Virus record (IMG/VR): IMGVR_UViG_3300028115_001382
Span: 1 to 61,284 of that record
DNA length: 61,284 nucleotides
Reading direction: 5' to 3' (one strand)
DNA from: a virus
Positions 1-8,054 of the stretch are shown here, piece after piece. Below the pieces are notes generated by a model. That model searched no databases and was not told the DNA's origin. It saw nothing but the letters and a program-made list of their open reading frames with translations. A program made the translations under genes and the position numbers. How positions within the stretch are numbered: position 1 is the stretch's first letter; the number at the start of each line of letters is the position of its first letter.

Positions 1-1
1 T

Positions 2-301
2 ACTTATGGACACGCAGCATCAAACTTTGTAAGAAGTTGGTATGAGAAAACAAAAGAAGAAAATGGTTTAAATGATGTAGATTCAGCGTTAGAAATAATG
101 GTTGATCAACTTGGAATGAATGAAAACTTTGCTGATGGTAAAGTAAAAGGCAAAAGCAGACCAGGGCGTGTAAAGCGTTCAGGTGCTAGTTGTAATGGAA
201 GTGTTACAGCATTACGCAAAAGGGCTAAAAATAGTAGTGGTGAAAAAGCGAGGATGTATCATTGGTGCGCAAACATGAAGTCGGGCAAAAAGAAAAAATA
301 G
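2..301 (+). CDS. C-terminal part of a conserved phage protein, 5' truncated by the window edge
   Basis: The reading frame is open from the first complete codon of the window, so the true start lies upstream; an internal ATG at 98 is not needed. The visible 99 residues end in a basic tail with the pattern RPGRVKRSGASC, then an Arg/Lys-rich stretch and HWCANMKSGKKKK, with two conserved-looking cysteines. From memory this tail type is common in small T4-like marine phage proteins of unknown role, possibly nucleic-acid binding or packaged in the head. No enzyme motif is visible. It overlaps the next reading frame. Confidence 0.7.
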   Translation, partial: TYGHAASNFVRSWYEKTKEENGLNDVDSALEIMVDQLGMNENFADGKVKGKSRPGRVKRSGASCNGSVTALRKRAKNSSGEKARMYHWCANMKSGKKKK

Positions 302-477
302 ACTGGGCAGTAGAATACCCAGACGGTTATAGCAGAACGTGGAGAGAACACGAAGACATGAGCATTGATGATATAGAATGGGCGCACTACATAGCCAAGT
401 ACAAAGAACACGAAGCAAATAGAACAAGCACAAACGAAAGAAACAAATACTGGAATGAATATAGAAGATCTAAATGA
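262..477 (+). CDS. Small charged hypothetical protein
   Basis: A 71-residue frame opens with TTG (GTG follows directly) inside the end of the preceding gene and continues 22 bases into the next one. The part outside the overlap is rich in Trp, Tyr, Glu and Arg (WAVEYPDGYSRTWREHEDM), which looks like genuine protein rather than antisense shadow, and it fills an otherwise empty slot in a tightly packed strand. No known domain is recognised. The start codon is uncertain because no clear Shine-Dalgarno sequence is seen. Confidence 0.55.
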   Translation: MVRKHEVGQKEKIDWAVEYPDGYSRTWREHEDMSIDDIEWAHYIAKYKEHEANRTSTNERNKYWNEYRRSK

Positions 478-718
478 AGATGCTAGAATCGTAAAAAATG
501 TTAACACTACCGCAGATGTTGATATTGATCAAATACCAGTGGAAGCAATTAAATTAGGCAACAAAGTCACAATAGACGGTGTGCCGCCATTTTTACGTGT
601 AGATGGTAAACTAAAAGAACGGCGTTACACAGCGTATGAATGGAGTGTAATGGAGGGTGGACACAGTTTAGAAGAGCCAGAGGCAAAACCTAAACTGTTT
701 GATTTCGATAAATACTAA
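455..718 (+). CDS. Hypothetical protein, 87 aa
   Basis: Acidic soluble protein with an ATG start. The centre (KVTIDGVPPFLRVDGKLKERRY) looks like a short beta-rich fold and the C-terminus is acidic and aromatic (LFDFDKY). No family is recognised. It lies in a run of same-strand genes with overlapping ends, upstream of virion-type genes, and is presumably co-transcribed with them. Confidence 0.65.
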   Translation: MNIEDLNEDARIVKNVNTTADVDIDQIPVEAIKLGNKVTIDGVPPFLRVDGKLKERRYTAYEWSVMEGGHSLEEPEAKPKLFDFDKY

Positions 719-719
719 C

Positions 720-911
720 ATGTTCATTAGAGAGACTTTTAAAAAAACACCATTTTTAATGTTTATGGCTGATTTACGTATCAGACAAAAATTTTATAGC
801 CAAGCTATAAAAGTCCAAACCAGTGCTCGTAATGTAATTGAAGCACGTAAGCAAATTATGGCACAATATGGTCCAGAAACAAAAATTATCTCACTAAGGA
901 GAATCAAATGA
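720..911 (+). CDS. Small basic hypothetical protein, 63 aa
   Basis: I prefer the ATG two bases after the upstream stop over the upstream TTG that would extend the frame. The product is basic and ends with a sequence resembling a compact alpha/beta module (VQTSARNVIEARKQIMAQYG followed by a strand ending in RRIK). Such pieces are common in ribosomal-type or head-associated small proteins, but no specific family can be named. The stop overlaps the start of the next gene by four bases (ATGA), indicating translational coupling. Confidence 0.6.
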   Translation: MFIRETFKKTPFLMFMADLRIRQKFYSQAIKVQTSARNVIEARKQIMAQYGPETKIISLRRIK

Positions 912-1471
912 ATTTACGTGAGATTACAGGTGGAGGCAAAGATGCTCATCAAGCAAAAGGCAAAGATCCAATGCCTAAAGCAAAAGGTGGCAGAAAAAAA
1001 CATCCTTTAAAGCATCAATTAGTAGGCGATAGTATAGAACATGAACTCGACGAAGCAGCACCTGTTATAGCCGCAGCTATATGGCTTATTAAATGGGCAG
1101 CAGTACGTGGCGCATGGCCTGTATTAAAGTTTATACTAAAAAGATATGGCGGTAAATTAGCATTTGGCGCAGGAGCAGTAGCAGCAATTGATCAAGGATG
1201 GGATTGGGTAATTAGTAAAGTTGGCGAAGAGTATGCCCAGATGCTTATTGATAACAAATTTGAAATTGGAATGGCAGTAGCATTAATAATGGGTGCTGTA
1301 GCATTACAAAAAATCTTTATGAAAAAGGGTGACGAAATTGTCGCTAAGTATCAAGAGTCAATTAACGAAATGACCAGTGCGGGCGGCATAGCAGCAGTAG
1401 CAATGCCAATGGGCACATTACAGCGTAGAGGCACAAAGCCAAAACGCAAAGCAAAAAAGAAGAACAGATAA
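908..1471 (+). CDS. Hypothetical membrane-interacting or virion protein, 187 aa
   Basis: Basic N-terminal 40 residues (many Lys, Gly) are followed by a hydrophobic region around residues 52-78, a second Ala/Gly-rich hydrophobic stretch at about 80-100 and a third at about 118-138; the C-terminus is strongly basic (KPKRKAKKKNR). This mix of hydrophobic helices and a Lys/Arg-rich tail resembles cyanophage T4-like virion or core proteins of unknown function. No signal peptidase site or enzyme motif is visible. Its stop codon lies inside a late-promoter-like GATAAATA box for the next gene. Confidence 0.65.
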   Translation: MNLREITGGGKDAHQAKGKDPMPKAKGGRKKHPLKHQLVGDSIEHELDEAAPVIAAAIWLIKWAAVRGAWPVLKFILKRYGGKLAFGAGAVAAIDQGWDWVISKVGEEYAQMLIDNKFEIGMAVALIMGAVALQKIFMKKGDEIVAKYQESINEMTSAGGIAAVAMPMGTLQRRGTKPKRKAKKKNR

Positions 1472-1474
1472 ATA
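1467..1474 (+). promoter_or_regulatory. T4-late-type promoter box GATAAATA
   Basis: GATAAATA matches the T4/cyanophage late promoter core TATAAATA in seven of eight bases and sits 19 bases before the next ATG, with an intervening CGGAG ribosome-binding site. The box overlaps the stop codon of the upstream gene. The same octamer precedes two other virion-type genes in this window, supporting a late-promoter role. Confidence 0.5.
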
Positions 1475-1493
1475 GTAGTAATCGGAGAATACT

Positions 1494-2327
1494 ATGACAA
1501 CAGTAGATGAAAAATCAAAAGGTTTGTATTACAACGTAAACAAACGTAAGAAAGCAGGAACAAGTCGTCCAAAAAATCATCCTAAAGCGCCAAGCGCACA
1601 GGATTGGAAAGATGCTGCTAAAACAGCAAAAGAAGACAACCAAATGGGTATGGATCCAAAGCATAGAGAAATCGCTGGCTTAGGACGTAAAATGATCGAC
1701 ATGGCATCTAAGATGACAGGTACAGATGATAATACACTTATGATGGCAAATGCTTTATCTCGTCTTGGCGACACACTTACAAACTTTGGTGCTAACTTTG
1801 GTCCAAAGAGCATGGAAGATGTTGTAAGAATTACAGGCATGGACAAACCAGTGATCTCCGCACTGATTAAAAAAGCCAAAAGCGACACAGGTTCTTCAAC
1901 TAACCAAGCAGCAGAAGGCAACGAGTTTGCTAAAAAAGTTGCTGACTTAAAAGCAAAAGGTGCTAAACCAGGAACTAAGTTTAAAACATCAGACGGTCAA
2001 GAACATGTACTTGAAGGTCTTGCTGATATGGCAGATATTGCCGAGCGTGATCACGAAGTACAAATGGCAAGAGCAGAGCTTTATAAGATTGCCAAGTATA
2101 GTATCAAACTACATGACATGATGAAAAGTATAAGCGAAGCTGAAGGTCTTGAAGGATGGATGCAGAGTAAAATTACTAAAGCAGCAGATTACTTAGGCAG
2201 TGTGTATCATACTCTTGATTATGATCAATCACCAATTGCTACCGAATCACATAAGTTTACAATGTCAGAAAACGATGTCACTGCGTATAAAAATACATTA
2301 GCAGAAAAGATGTCAAAAAAAAAATAA
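1494..2327 (+). CDS. Conserved T4-like marine phage protein, probably virion-associated, 277 aa
   Basis: Lys-rich N-terminus, a helical centre, and near the C-terminus the stretch GWMQSKITKAADYLGSVYHT followed by LDYD; from memory this tail is shared by several cyanophage virion-associated proteins. No enzymatic motif is visible. It has a good CGGAG ribosome-binding site and a late-type promoter box upstream. The gene ends ATG TCA AAA AAA AAA TAA: a run of ten A immediately before the stop, where a -1 slip would continue into a 47-codon open frame (see next entry). It could be a head or neck protein; the precise role is unknown. Confidence 0.7.
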   Translation: MTTVDEKSKGLYYNVNKRKKAGTSRPKNHPKAPSAQDWKDAAKTAKEDNQMGMDPKHREIAGLGRKMIDMASKMTGTDDNTLMMANALSRLGDTLTNFGANFGPKSMEDVVRITGMDKPVISALIKKAKSDTGSSTNQAAEGNEFAKKVADLKAKGAKPGTKFKTSDGQEHVLEGLADMADIAERDHEVQMARAELYKIAKYSIKLHDMMKSISEAEGLEGWMQSKITKAADYLGSVYHTLDYDQSPIATESHKFTMSENDVTAYKNTLAEKMSKKK

Positions 2328-2467
2328 AGTCAGCCCATAAACACGCAGACAAGTTAAAGAAAGATAAAAAAGCAAAGTCTAGTATCACAAAATGGGCTAA
2401 AGACAAAGGAATGGATCCAGAAGGTGCTATGTACGCAATAGCAATGAATAGGGAGAAAAAGAAATGA
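2312..2467 (+). CDS. Open frame reachable by -1 slippage, or a small gene with a damaged start
   Basis: Immediately after the A10 run the -1 frame is open for about 47 codons and encodes a protein-like, very basic sequence (KSAHKHADKLKKDKKAKSS, then ITKWAKDKGMDPEGAMYAIA). It has no ATG of its own; one extra A in the run would give a clean ATG-initiated 52-residue protein beginning MSKKK. It may therefore be a frameshift extension of the upstream protein, a separate small gene with a homopolymer indel, or an assembly error. The stop overlaps the next ATG (ATGA). Confidence 0.45.
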   Translation, partial: VKKKIKSAHKHADKLKKDKKAKSSITKWAKDKGMDPEGAMYAIAMNREKKK

Positions 2468-2628
2468 AAATATCTGAAGTAACCGATCACACTTGCGAAG
2501 AGTGCGGCAATGTAAGTTGGACCACATTAGACGAAGAAAAGAAAAAAGGTAGCCACGGAAAAGTATGCTGGAAAGGCTATCGTAGAGGAAAAGGCAATAG
2601 TTGCCATAAGGTAAAAGGCGACGGCTAG
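2464..2628 (+). CDS. Small cysteine-rich protein, probably zinc-binding, 54 aa
   Basis: Short frame with CEECG near residue 10 and two further cysteines in KVCWKGYRRG and NSCHKVKG, an arrangement typical of a small zinc-ribbon-like fold. It starts at an ATG overlapping the upstream stop and its TAG overlaps the GTG of the following oxygenase gene, so all three are translationally coupled. The specific function is unknown; a nucleic-acid or protein-binding role is plausible. Confidence 0.6.
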   Translation: MKISEVTDHTCEECGNVSWTTLDEEKKKGSHGKVCWKGYRRGKGNSCHKVKGDG

Positions 2629-3320
2629 TGTGCTTGTATAACGACGGTGTTATATTAGAAAAACAACTTTTTGACAAACAAACTATAAAAAATATAAAAG
2701 AAAGTGTTTCAGCATTAAAACCTGATCACGGGTTTGATCATAACCTTGAATTCACTGTTGATAAACCAAAAAACCTATACAGTCAATATTGTTCAGAAAA
2801 CATAGACGATAAAAGTTTTTCTATCCTAAATAATAAAATTAAAAAAATAGTAAACGACCACATAGAAGATGCTGTGCCTTTTGGTAATGGAAATGTAGTT
2901 GTACAAAATTCAGGATATAATGCTGTCATGCCACATCTTGATTGTCCTTACAGATTCACACAATACAATTATGAAAAAGATTTACTTGGCGTATTGGCAT
3001 TTGTACCTTTAGATAATTTTACCAAAGAAAACGGTGCTACAGGGTTTGTAAAAGGAAGTCATAAATTTCACTTGGATAATGTAAAATGTTATGAAGGTCA
3101 TTATAACGATTTTTATAATGACAACCATGAGCAAATTGAATGCAAGATTGGAGATGTAATTATTTGGAACGCAAAAATATTACATAGCGGCATGCCTAAT
3201 CATACTAAGTATTCAAGGGCTGGTATTGCTATAAATTATGTTAGCAATAGTATTATGGATAACCTATACAAAATTATGAATGAACAAAGTCATAGTGAGC
3301 AATATAGAAATGACGTTTGA
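2628..3320 (+). CDS. PhyH-like 2-oxoglutarate/Fe(II) dioxygenase
   Basis: Resembles the phytanoyl-CoA dioxygenase family of non-haem iron oxygenases, which hydroxylate a substrate using O2 and 2-oxoglutarate. The HxD iron motif is visible in PHLDCPYRF (about residues 103-105), a jelly-roll core follows with GATGFVKGSHKFHL, and the distal His plus 2OG-binding Arg are in ILHSGMPNHTKYSRAGIAIN. Length of 230 residues is normal for short phage members. It starts with GTG coupled to the upstream stop (TAGTG). The substrate is unknown. It is one of about twelve 2OG enzymes in the window. Confidence 0.8.
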   Translation: MCLYNDGVILEKQLFDKQTIKNIKESVSALKPDHGFDHNLEFTVDKPKNLYSQYCSENIDDKSFSILNNKIKKIVNDHIEDAVPFGNGNVVVQNSGYNAVMPHLDCPYRFTQYNYEKDLLGVLAFVPLDNFTKENGATGFVKGSHKFHLDNVKCYEGHYNDFYNDNHEQIECKIGDVIIWNAKILHSGMPNHTKYSRAGIAINYVSNSIMDNLYKIMNEQSHSEQYRNDV

Positions 3321-3813
3321 AGAAAACATACATAACTGGATAGAAAAATTCCTAAGTATACCTAACACGACTTTTAGTAATCTGCCTCCTTGTCCCTTTG
3401 CTAAACAAGCAATGTTAGAAGACAAGATACAATGTGTTGAATTAAAGGCTATAGATCGACTTAGCATTGGTGAATATTTTATATGCGAATTAGAAAACTT
3501 TTCTTATCATTGGCCTAGAAAAAAAGAAGTAGTAATATTAGGTTGCGACCCACAATTAATCACTAGCGAAGAATTATCTCGTGCTGTAGGACATGCTAAC
3601 GATCAATTTTTACATAACAGAGGATACATTGCGCTAGAGGATCATCCAGACGAAGAAGAAAAAGTTAATGAAGTAATTTTAAACAATGGCCAATATGCCA
3701 TTGTATTTTTACAGGATTCAAAAAAGTTAAATACAGCAAGAACAGCATTACAAAAACAAAATTATTATGTTAACTGGGATGCCGAATACTATGCTGATGT
3801 AACTGAAATATGA
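3310..3813 (+). CDS. Hypothetical protein with a PPCPFAK motif
   Basis: The start at this ATG gives an 11-base overlap with the oxygenase; an upstream ATG at 3280 would lengthen the product by ten residues but lacks a ribosome-binding site. The N-terminal part has W..K...., then LPPCPFAKQA, and later FLHNRGYIALEDHPDEEE. This recalls the poorly characterised DUF1415-type proteins (CPFA motif, later HPD), but the match is from memory and weak. It lies between a dioxygenase and a GNAT-like gene with overlapping ends, so it may act with them. Confidence 0.55.
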   Translation: MTFEENIHNWIEKFLSIPNTTFSNLPPCPFAKQAMLEDKIQCVELKAIDRLSIGEYFICELENFSYHWPRKKEVVILGCDPQLITSEELSRAVGHANDQFLHNRGYIALEDHPDEEEKVNEVILNNGQYAIVFLQDSKKLNTARTALQKQNYYVNWDAEYYADVTEI

Positions 3814-4247
3814 CAAGTAGAATCGATTTAACAAAAACAACATATAAAACAATTGATTTTAAATTGTTGTCTAGTAATGAATTTACAGAATGTGAACAAA
3901 TATACAAACAGTATATAAGATACAAAAACTTTGAAGAAATATATCCAATTTTTAGAGAAGACTGGGATCATTCTACAGTTTTTGGATATTACGACAACAA
4001 CCAATTAGTAGCATGGAGTGCTTATTATGTATATCCTAGTAAAAGCACAGCACATGCGGATCAATTTGCTTGGAACTACAAGAATCCTAAACTTAAATTA
4101 GGTTACAAATCTTTGAGAAGTGAATGTGCCTATTTTAGAAATATAGGATTTAAATACCTAATACTCGGAGATCTATACAGTTACAAACAAGAGCTTAAAG
4201 GATTTGAAACAATAAATATAGATTCACCAGGCGCATTTGAGTCTTGA
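3810..4247 (+). CDS. GNAT-fold acyl or aminoacyl transferase-like protein
   Basis: The sequence FGYYDNNQLVAWSAYYVYP followed by HADQFAWNYKNPKLKLGYKS and CAYFRNIGFKYLILGDL resembles the C-terminal GNAT-like half of arginyl-/leucyl-tRNA-protein transferases (a short branch of the GNAT fold). It is only 145 residues, so the N-terminal Cys-rich domain of true arginyltransferases is absent. Substrate unknown. Its TGA stop lies within the -35 box of the following promoter, making it the last gene of its transcription unit. Confidence 0.55.
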   Translation: MTSRIDLTKTTYKTIDFKLLSSNEFTECEQIYKQYIRYKNFEEIYPIFREDWDHSTVFGYYDNNQLVAWSAYYVYPSKSTAHADQFAWNYKNPKLKLGYKSLRSECAYFRNIGFKYLILGDLYSYKQELKGFETINIDSPGAFES

Positions 4248-4272
4248 CTTATTACATATAATAGTATATAAT
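4244..4272 (+). promoter_or_regulatory. Sigma70-type promoter TTGACT-17-TATAAT
   Basis: TTGACT and TATAAT are separated by exactly 17 bases, nearly perfect consensus, 24 bases before the next ATG, which has an AAGGAG ribosome-binding site. The TGA stop of the upstream gene lies inside the -35 box. This is expected for an early phage promoter read by host polymerase. Confidence 0.85.
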
Positions 4273-4296
4273 TAAATTAAAACAAAAGGAGCAAGT

Positions 4297-4560
4297 ATGA
4301 GTGACAGAGTTTACGGCGCTGAAGAAAAAGCTAAACTAGAACGTCTAGTAAAAGAAGGTGTAACAGTATTACAAGAGATTGAAGATTTACAAGGCGGATT
4401 GAAAGAAACTGTGAAAGCAGTAGCAGAAGAACTTAACGTAAAACCTAGTCTTATTAATAAAGCAATTAAAGTTGCTCAAAAAAATGACTGGTCACGTCAT
4501 CAAGATGAATTTGAAGATCTTGAAACCATTGTTGCTACAACTGGATATGATAAAGACTAA
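4297..4560 (+). CDS. dsbA: DsbA-like double-stranded DNA-binding protein
   Basis: Acidic helical 87-residue protein (KLERLVKEGVTVLQEIEDL, then LKETVKAVAEELNVKPSLINKA). It closely fits the pattern I remember for cyanophage homologues of T4 DsbA, a dsDNA-binding protein that assists late transcription. T4 DsbA is 89 residues, so length agrees. The C-terminal half pairs a helix-turn-helix-like stretch with an acidic tail. It is driven by a near-consensus promoter. The identification rests on family memory, not a search. Confidence 0.65.
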   Translation: MSDRVYGAEEKAKLERLVKEGVTVLQEIEDLQGGLKETVKAVAEELNVKPSLINKAIKVAQKNDWSRHQDEFEDLETIVATTGYDKD

Positions 4561-4578
4561 GTACTTTAAGGAGTTTAC

Positions 4579-5082
4579 ATGAATCGAGGCAAAGTAGAAC
4601 CAGTTTGGCAAGACCAAAGTTTTTATAATTTAGATTATGAAAGTCGCGGTGGTTATGGGCAAGATGAATACATCATGTATGGGCACGATCCATACAAAGT
4701 AATAATTAACAATGATGTATATGTTGGCCCAATGTCTAAGATGCCAGACTTTAGTAGCAATGTGATTGAACAACTTCCAACTCATGATAGTTATAGTGTT
4801 GCTTTTTACAGAACACCACCAGGTAACATATTGCCAGTACATAAAGATATGTATTGTAATTATATGAAAATGAACAACATATCAGATGTTAACAAAATTA
4901 CTAGATACATTGTTTTCTTAGAAGATTCTAAACGTGGACATCTTTTTCAAATAGAAAAAGAAGTGTTAGCAGACTGGAAGCGTGGAGATTGGATTAGTTG
5001 GACAGGCAGTACTTTACATGCGGCATATAATATGGGTATAGAGCATAGGTACACAATGCAGGTTACCTGTTTTGATAACTAG
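4579..5082 (+). CDS. Aspartyl-hydroxylase-like 2OG-Fe(II) oxygenase
   Basis: A jelly-roll dioxygenase signature is visible: the HxD motif in ILPVHKDMYCNY, a middle strand ending in GHLFQIEKEVLADWKRGDWI, and the distal His and Arg in TLHAAYNMGIEHRYTMQVT. It is a paralogue of the oxygenase at 18252, with which it shares the pattern R..V.M.D...G...Q...E....W..GD...W.....H. Target unknown; protein- or small-molecule hydroxylation are both possible. AAGGAG precedes the ATG. Confidence 0.7.
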   Translation: MNRGKVEPVWQDQSFYNLDYESRGGYGQDEYIMYGHDPYKVIINNDVYVGPMSKMPDFSSNVIEQLPTHDSYSVAFYRTPPGNILPVHKDMYCNYMKMNNISDVNKITRYIVFLEDSKRGHLFQIEKEVLADWKRGDWISWTGSTLHAAYNMGIEHRYTMQVTCFDN

Positions 5083-5353
5083 AATATTAGATTACTTTAA
5101 AGAGAGTTATAGATTATCTCCAGTAGCGTTTTACTGTGAAATGGCCGAAACAACTTTATTAATGGCTGCTTCAGTAATACTTACTTTTACTGTGTTAGAT
5201 CCTGCTACTGAACTTTTTATACCAATGTATTTAATAGGTAGTATACTAGGTGTCATTAGCACAGTTATACGAAAGGCAGCATTTGCTATTATATTGTGTG
5301 CTTGGTTTGTGCTTATGAATTCTCTTGCTCTAATACAACTTTTCGTGTTATAA
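5072..5353 (+). CDS. Small membrane protein, about three transmembrane helices
   Basis: TTG start overlapping the end of the upstream oxygenase gene. Hydrophobic segments run roughly over residues 21-43, 47-65 and 68-92, separated by short polar turns (LDPATE, RKAA). No family is recognised. Its place just before the DNA polymerase gene suggests early or middle expression; a role in superinfection exclusion or membrane modification is possible but speculative. Confidence 0.55.
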   Translation: MITRILDYFKESYRLSPVAFYCEMAETTLLMAASVILTFTVLDPATELFIPMYLIGSILGVISTVIRKAAFAIILCAWFVLMNSLALIQLFVL

Positions 5354-5371
5354 TAATAAAAAGGAATATAA

Positions 5372-8053
5372 ATGCCATACGTTGATGCTTTTTTTGATAG
5401 AGATGCTGATATTATTCGTGCCGTTGAACGCCGCGATGGCAAAAGGCATTATCAAGAATATCAAGCAAAGTACACATTTTACTATGAAGATCCACGTGGC
5501 AAATACAAAAGCATTTATGGTGATCCATTAACACGTATTGTATGTAAAAACACAAAAGACTTTCGCAAGGAACTTGCTATAAACAAAGGCAAGAAAATGT
5601 TTGAGTCTGATCTTAATCCTATATTTCAATGTTTAAGCGAACACTATCTTAATCAAGATGCTCCTAAAATGAATGTTGCTTTTTTTGATATTGAGACAGA
5701 CTTTGATCCAGAGCGTGGCTTTGCTGATCCAAGCGATCCTTTTATGCCTATTACTGCTATTACTGTACATTTACAATGGCTAGATGCTCTTATTACTTTT
5801 GCTTTGCCGCCAAAGACACTAACTATGGAAGAAGCACAGGCAGAAGTAGAAGATTTTGACAATACATTCTTGTATGCTAATGAAGGCGAAATGCTAGAAG
5901 CGTTTCTTGATATTATTGAAGATGCTGATATTATAAGTGGTTGGAACAGCGAAGGTTATGATATTCCATATACAGTCAATCGTGTAAGTAGAGTGCTGAG
6001 CAAGGATGATACAAGACGTTTTTGTTTGTGGAAGCAACTTCCTAAAAGACGTGAGTTTGAAAAGTATGGCAAAACTGCTGAAACATTTGATACTGTTGGC
6101 AGAGTACATATGGACTATCTTGAACTATATCGCAAGTACACATATGAAGAACGCCACACATACAGACTAGATGCTATCGGCGAATTGGAAGTTGGTGAAA
6201 ACAAGACTGTGTATGAAGGCACACTTGATCAACTTTATAACAATGACTTCAAGAGATTTATTGAATATAATAGACAAGACGTTGCCCTACTTGACAAACT
6301 AGATAAGAAGTTAAGGTTTATTGACTTAGCAAATCAAATTGCACATGACAACACAGTGCTATTACAAACAACAATGGGTGCTGTAGCAGTTACAGAACAA
6401 GCTATTGTAAATGAGTCGCATAATAGGGGCATGCAAGTTCCAAACAGAAAAGAACGTGATGGACAGACAGCAGCAGCTGGTGCTTATGTTGCGTTTCCTA
6501 AAAAAGGTTTACATGAATGGATTGGTTCAATGGATTTGAACAGTCTGTATCCAAGTGTTATTAGAGCAATGAACATGGCACCTGAAACTATTATAGGACA
6601 AATTAGATTAGAAATAAGCGAAGCTCGTGTACAAGAAGATATGACACTTAAAAAGAAAAGTTTTGCGGGCAGTTGGGAAGGCAGATTTGCTACTGAAGAA
6701 TATGAAGCTGTAATGGATCAACGTAGGGATGTATCTCTTACTATTGACTGGGAAGAAGGTAAGGAGCCAGCAGGCAGCACTAGTGATGTTCTAAGTGGTG
6801 CTGAAATACACAAACTTATTTTTGATAGTCAAATGCCGTGGATGCTTAGTGCTAACGGCACTATTTTTACTACAGAATATGAAGGCATTATTCCTGGTAT
6901 TCTAAAGCGTTGGTATAGCGAACGTAAAGATCTACAAAAGATGTTAAAGAAAGCAAAAGATGCTAAAAATGACGCAGAGATTGAATACTGGGATAAACGT
7001 CAGCTAGTTAAGAAGATTAACTTGAACAGTTTGTATGGTGCTATTTTAAATCCTGGTTGTAGATTCTTTGATAAACGTATTGGACAGTCAACTACACTTA
7101 CAGGTAGACAGATTGTTAAGCATATGAGCGCAGAAGTAAACAAAGTTGTTACTGGTGAATATGATCACGTAGGCAAAGCTATTATATATGGCGATACAGA
7201 CTCTGTGTATTTTAGTGCGTGGCCTGTGTTAAAAGATGAAGTTGCTCAAGGTACTATACCTTGGGGTAAGGATAATGTTATTACATTGTATGATCAGATT
7301 TGTGAACAAGCAAACACAACATTTCCAGACTTTATGATGCGAGCATTTCATTGTCCAAAGTCACGTAGTGATGTTATTGCGGCGGCTAGAGAAATTGTTG
7401 CTGAAACAGGCTTGTACATTACAAAGAAACGTTATGCGGCATTAGTATATGACTTGGAAGGCTTTAGAACAGATGTTGATGGTAAACTAGGCAAAGTAAA
7501 AGCAATGGGGTTAGATTTAAAACGCAGCGATACTCCTGTGTTTATGCAAAACTTTTTAAAAGACTTATTAGATATGGTACTACAGAAAAAAGGTGAAAAA
7601 GAAATACTAGATGCTATAAGTGATTTTAGACGTGAGTTCAAAGAACGTCCAGGATTTGAAAAAGGATCACCTAAACGTGCTAACAAGATTGGACATTATC
7701 AGCGTCTTGAGGAAAAGCAAGGCAAAGCAAACATGCCTGGACACGTAAGAGCCAGCATCAACTGGAATACACTTAAACGTATGAATGGTGACAAATACTC
7801 ACAAGAGATTGTAGATGGTATGAAAGTTATTGTTTGTAAACTTAGACAAAATCCATTGGGTTTTACTAGTGTTGCTTATCCAACAGATGAACTACGTATT
7901 CCAGACTGGTTTAAAGAACTTCCATTTGATAGTGACGCTATGGAAGAAGTGATTATTGACAACAAACTAGACAACTTGATTGGTGTGTTGAAATATGATT
8001 TAGAAAGTACAAAACAAAAGACAACATTCAATAATTTATTCGAATGGGACTAA
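5372..8053 (+). CDS. 43: T4-type family B DNA polymerase (gp43)
   Basis: Replicative DNA polymerase with 3'-5' proofreading. At 893 residues it matches T4 gp43 (898). Visible motifs: Exo I FFDIETD (D106, E108), Exo II GWNSEGYDIPY, Exo III YNRQDVALLDKL; polymerase motif A SMDLNSLYPS (near residue 388), motif B KKINLNSLYGA (near 550), motif C YGDTDSVYF (near 607-611), and the KKRY motif. The C-terminus NNLFEWD resembles the clamp-interacting tail of gp43. It would work with the sliding clamp encoded 2.6 kb downstream. AAGGA precedes the ATG. No frameshift or intein is seen. Confidence 0.97.
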   Translation: MPYVDAFFDRDADIIRAVERRDGKRHYQEYQAKYTFYYEDPRGKYKSIYGDPLTRIVCKNTKDFRKELAINKGKKMFESDLNPIFQCLSEHYLNQDAPKMNVAFFDIETDFDPERGFADPSDPFMPITAITVHLQWLDALITFALPPKTLTMEEAQAEVEDFDNTFLYANEGEMLEAFLDIIEDADIISGWNSEGYDIPYTVNRVSRVLSKDDTRRFCLWKQLPKRREFEKYGKTAETFDTVGRVHMDYLELYRKYTYEERHTYRLDAIGELEVGENKTVYEGTLDQLYNNDFKRFIEYNRQDVALLDKLDKKLRFIDLANQIAHDNTVLLQTTMGAVAVTEQAIVNESHNRGMQVPNRKERDGQTAAAGAYVAFPKKGLHEWIGSMDLNSLYPSVIRAMNMAPETIIGQIRLEISEARVQEDMTLKKKSFAGSWEGRFATEEYEAVMDQRRDVSLTIDWEEGKEPAGSTSDVLSGAEIHKLIFDSQMPWMLSANGTIFTTEYEGIIPGILKRWYSERKDLQKMLKKAKDAKNDAEIEYWDKRQLVKKINLNSLYGAILNPGCRFFDKRIGQSTTLTGRQIVKHMSAEVNKVVTGEYDHVGKAIIYGDTDSVYFSAWPVLKDEVAQGTIPWGKDNVITLYDQICEQANTTFPDFMMRAFHCPKSRSDVIAAAREIVAETGLYITKKRYAALVYDLEGFRTDVDGKLGKVKAMGLDLKRSDTPVFMQNFLKDLLDMVLQKKGEKEILDAISDFRREFKERPGFEKGSPKRANKIGHYQRLEEKQGKANMPGHVRASINWNTLKRMNGDKYSQEIVDGMKVIVCKLRQNPLGFTSVAYPTDELRIPDWFKELPFDSDAMEEVIIDNKLDNLIGVLKYDLESTKQKTTFNNLFEWD

Positions 8054-8054
8054 A

